In this document: positions 50,379 to 62,300 of the stretch, in pieces
How the letters are laid out: each line of letters opens with the position of its first letter
Numbering within the stretch: the stretch's first letter is position 1
Assembly (NCBI RefSeq): GCF_027244095.1
Contig: NC_069662.1
Coordinates: 56,072,001-56,136,000, forward strand
Length of the DNA stretch: 64,000 nucleotides
DNA from: Hemicordylus capensis
Taxonomy: Eukaryota; Chordata; Lepidosauria; Squamata; Cordylidae
Direction of reading: 5' to 3'
Made by a program: the position numbers and the translations under genes
Notes under the pieces: model-generated
Databases searched by the model: none
Seen by the model: the letters and a program-made list of their open reading frames with translations, nothing else
What the model was told of the DNA's origin: nothing

Positions 50379-53300
50379 ATGGCTTCCCTGCTTAAGGTGG
50401 ACCCGGAAGTGAAGATCAAGGTACGGGGGTGGGGGGGAAGAGCTGAAAATAACCGCTTCCTCGCGGCCATGCGCTTGAGCATGTGCAGAGTGCCGACCCC
50501 GTTTCTAGAGATGAGTGGATGTTTCCCAGGCAGACTTCATCCACGACATCTCTCCGGTCCAAGATGGTATATGAAGAACATATTAGTTGCTGTGTATGGT
50601 GACACCAATGGTTCATGTGGCTGAGCGCTCTTATTTCCAGTCATGTCCAGTCAGATGCCTTTGGGAAGCTCTTCTACAGGACAGCGTGATGTTGTTGGCT
50701 TTCCCATGTTATTTGTTTCCATCTGTTAATAATCGGAGATATACTGCTCCTGGCCATTGAGACTACTCCCTAGCACCTATGATAGACCTATTTTGTGCAT
50801 ATGTATTCTGTAATACATATGTGTTCCATATCCATCAAGGCTAGTGGCTATTGCAACATGCTGTGACAGTGTCTTCCATGGCCTAATTAGGTGATGTGTT
50901 GCAAAGTATCCATTTTTGCCTTTCCTGAACAGGGTGGATTGAGTTAATAAACAATAGGATCATAGAATTTTGATCTTTTGTGTTTACCTCATGTTTCTTT
51001 TTGGATTGTGAACCCTTTGGGGACAGGGATCCATCTTAGCTTGCTTGCTTGCTTGCTTATTTATTTATTTATTTATTCTCTGTGTAAACTGCCCTGAGCC
51101 ATTTTTGGAAGGGTGGTATAGAAATCAAATTAAAAAAATAAATCTTGAAAGACCTTGCAGGCCTTCTAGTCTATCCCTTTGCTCAGTGCAGGAATCTGCT
51201 ACAGCATCTCTGACAGATGGCCATCCAGTCTTTGTGTGAAAATCTCTAGTTCAGGAAAGCCCACCACCATGCAAGACCAACTATTCTACTGCCGGATTGC
51301 TCTTATAGTTAAGAAATTCCTCCAATGTCTAGTCCGAAGCTGCTTCCTTGCAACTTCAATCAGTTAGTTCTAGTCCTGCCCTCAGGAACAACAGGGAACA
51401 AGTCTCCATCTTCTACATGTCAACCCTTCAGATATTTGAAAACTGCATTCCTAGTCCCCTTTAGTCTTCTCTTTTTCAGGCTCAGCATATCCAACATCTT
51501 TCTCATCAGACTTGTTTTCCAGACCCTTCACTCTCTGTGCTGTCGTCCTCTGAACCTGTTCCAGTTTATCAATGTCTTCCTTAAAATGCAGTGCGAAGAA
51601 CTGGACATAGTATTCCAAGTGAGGTTTCACCAGTGCAGAATAGAGTGGAACTGCTTAATTATTGTCTTCTAGTTACGATGTGTCTGTTAATGCAGCCCAA
51701 AATTGCATTAGCTCTTTAAGCAGCTGTATCACACTACTGGCTCATGTTCAATGTGTGATCCACATTAAGGGTCACTTAAATTGCCCATAAAAAGTGTAAA
51801 TTTAAATCAGGTTTCCAGGTTTATAATTCACATGTTTCTTTAGTAAGTATGTATATTGATTAGCTGATGTAACAACTAAACCAAATGTCTTTGCAACCAA
51901 ATGTGTTCCATCCAGGACATAACCGCCTAGAGACTTTGGTAGGGGGTGGTATACAAGTATGTTTAAATAAATAAAAGGCTCTGGTCATGCAAGCAATGTG
52001 TCTTTTACACTGCATAGTTCTTATCTGCTTTGGGGAACAATTGTGTATTTAAAGATTTCTAATTGGCTTTTTGTATACATATGAAGGAATGCTAAGCAAG
52101 ATGTATCTGCAACTTTTCAAATACAATGGCTGATAGTTGCTAGGTGAGAGAGCATTTCTCCATGACATAGAAAGTAAATGTCTATGTTGCTTGGCAAAGA
52201 ATATATAATTATCACATTAATAAATACAAGATATGCCTGATTACCCCTGCTAACTTGGCAAAGAGGCACCTTTTAACGTGGTGATTCTCTTTATTTAGCA
52301 GGGGGAGAGTAACTGGCCCTGTCCACCCCCAGCACAGTACTGTTGCTGGTGTCTATCTTATGTTTCTTTTTAGATTGTGAGCCATTCGGGGACAGGGTTC
52401 CATCTTATTTGTTTGTTATTTCTCCGTGTAAACCACCCTGAGCCATTTTTTGGAAGGGCGGTATAGAAATTGAATGAATGATTGTGCCATATTTGTAATC
52501 CTCAAAAGTTGCACATTCTTGCCCCAATTTGATTTTTTTGCATAGAATTTTTAAGAAACATTGAGTGTAAACTTGAATATGTTTCTTTTCCATTTAAATA
52601 TTTTCATGTTTATTTTAAGTGTTCTGAGGAGCACTTAATATAACTGAAATGTTTTTAAAAAATATGAAAACTGATCTAAAATTTTAAAACCCAGTTTTAA
52701 AATTGAAGAATAATTTGTTTTAATTATCCTTGTTCTGAACCCAGAGCACATCAGGTTTTTTAAATTGCCCCATATGATAACATTTAGACAGAGTATGTTT
52801 CAGATGTTGAACTTGCTTTGTATATTAGTAGTCCAGTGGGTTTAGAGAATGAACAATTTCTCTCTATTTGTTCATCACACAGTTCATGATTTTAAGTATA
52901 TTCTAGACCAGTGATTCTCAAACTTGGGTCCTCAGGTGTTATTGGACTTCAACTCCCATAATCCCCAGCCTCAGTGGCCTTTGGTTGGGGATTATGGGAG
53001 TTGAAGTCCAATAACACCTGAGGACCCAAGTTTGAGAATCACTGTTCTAGACGGACCTTTTAAAAACATAATTTACAGCTAATCTTAATAGAAGGTGGTG
53101 CAGTCCTAAATGCCACTGTTCATCTGTGTATTTTCTGATGATTGTGGGATTTTTAAAAAGTCACTATCAACCTTGTAGTTGGAGATGTAGGTCTTCTTAT
53201 GGTTAGTCTGGATTGCAGAATCCCTCTTCTTACTTTTTATCCTTCATTATTACCACTACTACTACAACAAATATTTATGTACTGCTTTAAAAAAAATGTT

Positions 53301-56300
53301 TCCAAAGCAGTTTACATAGAGCAATAAGAAAGATGGATCCCTGTCCCCAAAGGGCTCACAATTTAAAAATAAACATAAGATAGATACCAGCAACAGTCAC
53401 TGGAGGGGTACTGTGTTGGGGATTGATAGGACCACTTGCCCTTCCCCTGCTAAATAAAGAGAACCACCACTTCAAAAAGATTTATTTATTTATTACATTT
53501 ATACCCCACCCCTCCAGTGCACTACTGCTCGGGGCAGCTCACAACAATAAGATAGACACAACATACAATAAGAGTAATAAAATTAACGAAATCAAACAAG
53601 AAAAAAAAAGAAAAAAAGTTGTCAGATTAAAAATCACAATCATTAGGTTAAAATTAAAACTGAAAATTATAAAAAGCTAAAGAACCTACCAGATATAACA
53701 AAAATAATAATAGAGCATTAAAAAGCCTCCTTTAAAAGGTGCATTTTAAGATTTTTTTTAAAAACACTGAGGGAAAGAGCATGGTGAAACTCCTCAAGGA
53801 GGGTGTTCCAAAGCCAAGGGGCCACAACCGAAAAGGCCGTGTCTCTAGTCCCCGCCAACTGGATCTCTGTTAGTGGGAGGGTCATAAGCAGGGCCTGCGA
53901 TGATGCTGGAAGGGCCCTGGCAGATTCATATGGGCAAATGTGGTCCGACAGTACTTCGGCCCCAAGCCGTGTAGGACTTTAAAGGTCAATACCAGCACCT
54001 TGAATCTAGCCCGGAAGTGGGACCAGTAGCCAATGAAGCTGATGCAGGATGTGTGTAATACTTGTGAAGCGACTTGCACCCATGAGCATCTCTTTGCCCA
54101 GTTAGCATTGTTGGAGCCCTTTCCTTTTTTTAATATTAGAGTATGTGCTGATTTACTCTTTGTTTAGGTAGAAGCTACATCTGACTGTTTCATGATCTTA
54201 GGGTTCCAAAACATTTCCCCTCCAATATGCTGTGTCAAATTAATTGAGATGGTGCAGTTGGCATAAATTAATTATTCTAAGTGAAAACAATAAAAAAAAT
54301 AATCTGTAATTCTAGGATAAAGATTACAGAAAATGCACTAAGATGAGTACCAGTACAGAGATGAACTGGTGTAATGAAACCCTTGTCAGCCTTCAGGTTG
54401 GGCTATGCCTAATTATTATTATTAGTGCATAAATTACACAAGGTACTATACAGAAGTAAAATGAGCAGGTCCCTGTCTGCAGGCTTGCATTCTAAAAAAG
54501 AAAGGAGACAAAAGAAAAGTGGACTTGCAGGGAAAGAGGAAAGCTGGGGGAGAATTAAAGAAGTGGGCGGGTCTGTATGTAAAGAACATAGTAATTAATC
54601 TATGAGTATGTTAAGAGTCAAAATAGTCAGCATTAAGAAAGATGCGCAAAGGAGAAAATGTGACTTAAATAATGTCTTAATGTGAAACAGATAGGTGGTC
54701 AGGTAAGTAACTGGAAGGAGACAGTTCAGCACATAAAGGGGTGTGTGCAGGAGAATCATTCATGGAGACAAGAAATAGCTCAGTGAAGTCGAGATATAAT
54801 AAGCGTGCAGTGTTTGAATGGAAAAACTGAGAAGAATAGAGATGAAGCTATGAAGATAAATAAGAAGACCACCATGAGAAGGCTTGAAAGTTAAAAGAAA
54901 AAGTTGAAGCTTAATATGAAAAAGAAGGAAGCATATGGAAGTGTAGGATGATTAAAGCACAGAGTGGGGGGGGGAGGGGAATAATGAACAGAGCCAAACA
55001 AAAAATGAATCCTGGAAAAAGGAGAGGTACTAGGTTTCCTTTGGGAGAAAATTAGACCAATAAACAAAACATTAATCAACATGAAAGCAAGTGAATATGT
55101 GTTTTTGTAGAGACAGTAGATTAAGTGAACAGACTAGATTTACAATAGAGAGGACCAACAGTGTGATGATAGGTTGAGTTGAGAGGGATCCGAGATAACA
55201 CCCAAATTCTTAACTTGCTGAGAAGTCTGAAGGATGGTGTTGCCAACTGAAAGAGAAAGTAAAGGTTCAGGGGGATTTGATAAATTTTGTTTTCTGGGTA
55301 TTGAGCTTGAGATAGTTCTGACATTCAGGCAGAAATAGATGTAGAAAAATAAAAAATATTACTTAGAACAGGAGAGAAGGATGGAATGGTGAAAGAAAGG
55401 TAGAGCTAGTTATCAGCAGTATAACTATGATAGATAACAAAGAAGTTATTAGATTACCAAGACCAAGAATATAAAGTGTGAAGAAAAGGGGGGCAAGAAT
55501 TGAGCCCTGTGGGACCCAAGCCAAAAGAGGTAACTGAGAAGATAGAGAGCCATTAGCAGCTTTTAAAAAGAACAATGAGAGAAATTAGTGAATCCAAGAG
55601 AGTAGCACTGATTTCCAAGATTGAAGAGTAGCCGAGAGCAGTGATCCACTATATAAAAAGCTGATGAAAGCTTAAAAATAAGCATCTCTTGTTACTTAGT
55701 AATAATTAGAAATTACTCTGTAAAGCACCTTGATCTGTGGACACTCAATATCTAATAATTGTATTTATTTGTCCTAGCTGTTGGTTTATAAGATCCACAA
55801 AGCTCTTTGCAATCAGAGTAGAACATAACCACTCATGCAGGTGTATGGATGTTTAGAGGATGAGCTACGAATCAAGAAATCCTCAGTTCATATTTCATTG
55901 GTGCTATGAACTTGCCAGGTCACTGTAGGCAAGCCACTCATTTTATACTCACTGCACTGATTTCAGCAGGATGCATGTTCCAGTTTGCATTCAGGCTATG
56001 AACATAGGAACATAGGATGCTGCCATATCCTGAGTCAGACCATTGGTCTATCTAGCTCAGTATTGTCTTCACAGACTGGCAGGAGCTTCTCCAAGGTTGC
56101 AGGCAGGAATCTCAGCCCTATTTTGGAGAAGTCAGGGAGGGAACTTGAGAACTTCTGCTCTTTCCAGAGCGGTTCCATCCCCTGAGGGGAATATCTTACA
56201 GTGCTCACACAGAAAGTCTCCCTGTGTATCCTTTTGAAAGCAGAGCAGTGCATTTGGATGTGCCTCTTGTATAAACTTGCAGTTCCTGGTACAGCAGGTG

Positions 56301-59300
56301 ATACATGTGCAGACCTTCTAAGTTGGGTGACGCAGAAGCAGCAATATAGATGTCAGGCCTGCTGTTCTCTTCAGATGTGTGATGAAGTCTGAAGGTGTCT
56401 GCAACACTCAAATAAAATGAAGATGATGAGCAACATAACCGAAGAGATGTTAACTTTGATGCGGTTGCAAATAGTATTTCTCACTTTCCAGCTTCCTTCT
56501 TTCTTTTAGATCTAGGGCTGTTTTGGCTGTGACTTTTCTGCACTTGTTTGAGGTGACTGGCATTTTTTTTAAATGTTGGGACTGGAAAAAATGTTCCAAA
56601 GGCTTAGCTTCCACCATCACATTTTGAGGAGCTAATTGTCAGGCTTCTTGGTGCTAACCCCTTTGGATCCAATCTTTAGGATTCTAGAGCCCTATTCAGA
56701 CATTATGTTGTACATGTGTACAGATGTCTTTTGTGTATCACATGCTTTTGTGTGAATGACTGTGCATATGTTCCCTTTAAAAGTGGGTCTAATAAACCCC
56801 CGGAGCCATTTTTGGAAGGGTGGTATATAAATCAAATATAAATAAATAAATATAAATAAATAATTTTTGCTGGTCAATGACCGAATAAACTTATAACTAA
56901 CTAACTAACTAAATAATAAAATAAAATAATACAGGCCCCCCGAAAATGCAGGGTGGAGAGAGGAAGTGTATATATGTTGAACATAAAGTGTGAATAATAA
57001 CGTATAGATCTGTTGTATACGTGTTGAACATAACGTGTGAATGAGGCTTTGATTTGAGTGCATATTGCCTTTGGCAATTGGTTTATGGACAAAAGGAAAG
57101 TGCTTTTTGTGATGGTAATAGCTCAGTAGAAGAACACATGCTTTGCATGCAGAATATTCTGGGTTCAGTCCCTGCATCTCCAGTTATGAGAATCTCTGGT
57201 CGGAGGTTTAGAAAGACCTTTGCCATTTGGTCTACATGGATCAGTGGTTTGACTCGGCAACTTCATATGCTCATGTGATGTTAACGTGCTTGTATACTAA
57301 AATCACTAACCTTTGGTACATACTTATGTGGCATTTTGTGGTGAAGGTCCCTAGCAATACTGATTGTGTAGGGACTAGACAATAGGCTAATCCAGGACAG
57401 GAAAAAGATGGTAGATTCTCTGGGTCAGTGTTTCTCAACATTTTTGGAGTCATGGACTGGTACATTATTCATGCGCAGGTTCCTGGACCAGCAGCTAGTA
57501 AGGGGGTCACCCCCCCTTGCCCCCACCCCCAGGCACCCCCCAAAGGAAGTGAAATGAACTTTATCCAGCAGTGAGGGCTGCCTGGAAATGAGCTCCGGAG
57601 GTCCCCGCTGGCCGAAAATTGTTTTTTCGGGGGGTGGTTTTTATTAGTGATGCCTCACGGACTGTCACTGGTCCATGGACCGGTGGTTGAGAAACACTGC
57701 TCTAGGTGACAGCATCAAACTTCTAGATGGCCAGACAGTAAAGGTTGTGATTCTTCAATGGCTGTTAACCAAGATCATTGGGGTCTCTCAGTATGTGGGA
57801 TGTAGCTAATTACTTAACTAAATACATTTAAATGTTTATTTTTGGCTTTATGTACATTTGCAACCGCAGTTGTTGGTTTTATACCATTCCTGTGTTCATC
57901 TTTAGCCAGTAATGGACTTCACAATTGTATATTATACCAGAGCGTGACAAATCCCAGGTGCCTTGGCGCCTAGAAATTCAATCATGGCACCTAGACTAGA
58001 ATATTCAGAGCTAAAGTTACTTAATAAAATCTTCATTTGTCCCAGGCAACTCTGTTTCTGTTCTAAGTAGGTTACTTGTAGAGGGGGTAAAAGAAAAGCA
58101 CACGCCTCCCATGTTCATTACAAAGTCTGGTTATTTTGTCAAGTGTCTGTTGTCTGCTTCCTAAATTTTTGGGCTGTCTCCTAGATCCAAATAAAACTTG
58201 TCAAAGCCTGTTCTTATGCAGAGGGGCACAGTGTCTGGGCGGATGTCTCTTACCCAATGTGGACTTGCTGATCTAAGCTGCTTTTCTCCTTCCTTACAGG
58301 TAGACTCTTTCAGGGAGCGGATAACAAGTGAAGTAAGTGTCACGATTCATTCCCATCATCCCTTTCATACCAACACTTAATGATACTAAAAGGGGTGGGT
58401 GTTTCTGCTGGATAATAGAAGATCTTGCTGCTTGCCAGAGCTTCAGCCAGTCAATGAGGGAGGTTGCCTGTAGCTCTGCTCTCCTGGAATGTGCAGTTCC
58501 TAAGGCGAATGCCCTGCCCGTTGGTAGATGCCCAGCTCCGAGGGGGTTTCCTCCTGCTCTTCTGCTTATTCATGTTAGAGCCCTGACTTCATTTCTGGAC
58601 TACCCATGCATATTTCTTTAAGGGTAGCACATGCATCACAGCTGATGTTCTTTCTCCTTTAGGCTGAGGATCTGGTGGCAAATTTTTTCCCAAAGAAGCT
58701 TTTAGAACTCGATGCGTTCCTTAAGGTAAGAGTTTGGAGTCTTCTGCCCCTCACTGGGCAGTCTTGAGAGCGGCTTCGACTATAGCAGACTGTAAAGCAG
58801 ATGGTAAAAGGCTGGATTTGTTGTTCAGGTTTGATGTGCTCTTGTGTTTGAACTTGAATAATTCTGTTTGAGGGCATTTGATGGCTGGTTGACAACACCT
58901 CAACCCCTTTCTGCTCTTCCTTTAGGATCCCATTCTGAACATTCAGGATCTCACACAAATCCACTCAGATATGAACCTTCCGGTCCCAGACCCGATCCTG
59001 CTCACAAACAGCCATGATGGACTGGACGGGGTAAGATTGCTCACCTGGATGTGATATTTAATGTCTGATCAAAACAGCATGTGGCTTACAGTAACTGGAA
59101 GGTTCTGGAGAGGAGGCACGCTACTAAGAAACAGAGAGTAGACTCGTCTCCTCGCTCTGGATTCCCAAGGCCTCATGGGTCCAGTACATGTGGTTAGCAT
59201 ATGTTGGCAAAATTCCCTGTTTTGTGTTTCCTCAGCCCAATATGAAAAAAAGAAAGCTGGAGGACTGTGAAGAGACTTTCCAGGGTAAGCTCCCAGGTCT

Positions 59301-62300
59301 CTACTGCTGCTTTCAAAGTGCCTTTGTGCTATCTATGAATATTGGCTTGAGGGACTGGTTTTTATCTTTTGAAACATTCTCCATTTGGGTGAAGTCACAG
59401 GGAGGAAATAGGGCTGGGGAAATCTAGACTCTTAATACTGGGACCAAGAAATTTTCAGTATCTTGTCAGCTTTGTCTGGCTGGCTCCTAGTAATTTAAAA
59501 TGCTCCTTCTAGAATGCTCCAGTTTTTGCCACGCTGCCAGCAGAGAAGGCTTGATCTCTTATGTGGCTTTAATAATGCTGCTGTGGTGTTGTGAAGATTT
59601 TTTAGGAGTGCTCCTGGGCCTGGAACAAAGGAAGCCTCGTGTTACTGGTCTCCTCAAAGAAATGTATCATTTGTGGTCTGGCTCATGTTTTTAGCCTTCT
59701 CTTTGCCCTTGCTGATAGTTAAGATGCCAAATCTCCCAAGAAAAGAAACAGATATTTGGGATCCCAGACTTGAGTGTCCTAGATAGGAGTGTGCACAGAC
59801 GGTTTGGTGCCGTGCAGTCAAAATTCAAACCAAATCCGGACCAAACTGCAGATATGTGAACTGGTTCTGTCAAACCAATCAGCTGGGCCGGCCGGTTTGA
59901 TGAACTGTCTCGAAGCGGTTCGTGCTCGAACCGTCTGGCTTCGTAGCAGTCCAGTTCGCGATTGAAGTGGTTCTGCCCATTAGATTTGAAATGAAGAAAA
60001 TGGGAAGTGCTTCACACAAAATGTCACTAACTTTTGAAACTGGTTCACATGGCATTATGTGGTAGAAATCAATCTTGCTGTAGGAATGGTCACGCTCTCC
60101 ACACTTGGGCTTCTGTAACCTTAATAGTTGTGTAGAAGAGGACATGCTGGCAACAGTGTTCTCTAAAAAATTTTCATCTTTGTGCAGAATGAATTTTGTT
60201 TTGAGTGGCAGTATCAAGGCAGTGTGGGCGCACATGCATTCAGAGTGGGGCATTCCTGATTCAGCCTGAGAGGGATCTAAAGTTAACTGAGCGGACCTGT
60301 GAGCTCAAAAAACCTGTGAACGCATGCACGTGTGCACGCCTTAGAAGGAACACTGGTTGGCAAGTGCAACTTTTCTGGCATGTGCAGCCTTGCGATGTGA
60401 TGAGCTGCACTTCCTGAAATTCCCTCTACTGCACACCTGTCAAGAGATGCATGATCTTGATGGGGCATGGCTGACAACCCCTATGATAATAAGTTTAAAG
60501 GGCAGGTTAGAGAACTCCTGGAGAAGTAGTCTCATCAGGATGGGAAAATAAATTTTAGGTTTTTAGGTGCCTGCGTGGAAAATGTTGGGTGACCTACTGC
60601 ATGACAAACTCTGCTGCTGCTGCTACCACCACCACCACCACCACCACCACCACCCCTGTTTCATGGACTAAGTGCCTAGTCTCTTCATATGGCTGCAGGT
60701 ACCAAAGTCTTTGTCATGCCTAATGGGATGCTGAAGAGCAACCAGCAGTTGGTGGACATCATTGAGAAGGTGAAACCCGAGATCCGGCTGCTGATTGAGA
60801 AGTGCAACACGGTGAGCGCTGGAGTGCCTTCCCCGCCCCTTGAGCGCTGACTTGTAGATCAGTTGCCTGATATTGCTGCTTGAACTGCAGGGTAAAGTGA
60901 GATGTGTTTTTTGTCAGCTCCCCAGGTAGAATGTGGTGGCTAATCCTGCCCGCCAGCCTCTGTTTGGGAAGAGGGCCGTGCGCTTTACTGTGGATCTCTG
61001 TCTCTCTTTGTAAGAATCTGTATCTTACTATGGAAAACCTTGATAGATCCACTCTGTTGCAGCAGACATTGGCCTAGTTCTCACTGAGGCCGTAAACCTA
61101 TGCCTGGGGTGCAGCACTTCAAATCACATACAAAGGCTTATGTAACAGAATGCTCCCCGATATAGCCCTATTCATAAAATACAGTCCTACCCATGGAAAA
61201 CCAGCATGTCAGGGAGAAAGCCAGACTAGAACCTCCCTAGTCCCCATACCCTACTACAGGTGTTCCAACCTTGGATCTCTGGGTGGTGTTAGACTGCAAC
61301 ACCCATCATGCCCAGCCACAATGGTCTTGAGCCATGAACATCTGGAGAACCAAGGTTAGGAACCTCTGCTCTACTGCAACTAAACCTAAGTGTGTCAACA
61401 CAAAATCATATCTCTTCTTCTTCAGTTTCTCTTTGCCTCCCCTCCTTGTTGTTCCCCCTGTATCTCTTTCTAAATGGCTAGTTCCTTGGGGCAGGGACCT
61501 GTCCCTGCATCTGTTGTAAAGCATCTTGTACATGGGTGGTACTATATAAATGATAAAAATCCCTTAAATAATGTAATAAATAGTAATAATAACTAGATAG
61601 CCCAGGCTCAGAGCATCTGCACCTCTAGTTCTCCCTCCTCCTTCCCCCCTCCCTCTTGGCTCTCTCCCCAGTTCTCAGTGCTACTGCCGTTTTTCACCCA
61701 CACCTCCAGCCACTGCCCTCCCCCCACCACCCACACGCCTTTCCACTGCTGCTTTCCTCTGCCCCTCCTGGCAGCTCGAGAACTGCCACGCATGGGATTA
61801 GTGACAGGCACGTCTTAGAGAATTATATAGATAGATAGAACCCTTCTTCCCAACCTGCTAGTTTTTATGCATTAAGGGTTGGTTTTTAAAAAAAACAAAA
61901 AACAAAATTACATCTTTGGGTGGTTTTCTTATTGTAAGCCGCCCAGAGATGTAAGTTTTGGGTGGTATATAAATGTGTTAAATAAAATAAATAAAATGGT
62001 TTATTTATTTTTTGACAAACACATAAAATAGACTGTTGCACAAACAGCTAATTAGGATGATTCTGTACTGTAAAATAACAAAGCAAATATGCATTATTTG
62101 AAGTTACAGGGCACGATGTACTAGCTTGTGTTTGGAAAGTATATCCTGCTGTATATTCCCACCCATTCCCTTGCTGGGATCCATAGAGCCAAGAAAGGGG
62201 CTTTGTTAAGCACAGTAGGGCAGCAACCCTTTGTGTTGGCAATATGGGTACTGGGGCTGTTTTTGTCTGGATTCAGTCATGTGAGCCTGGCCCGTGGTCG

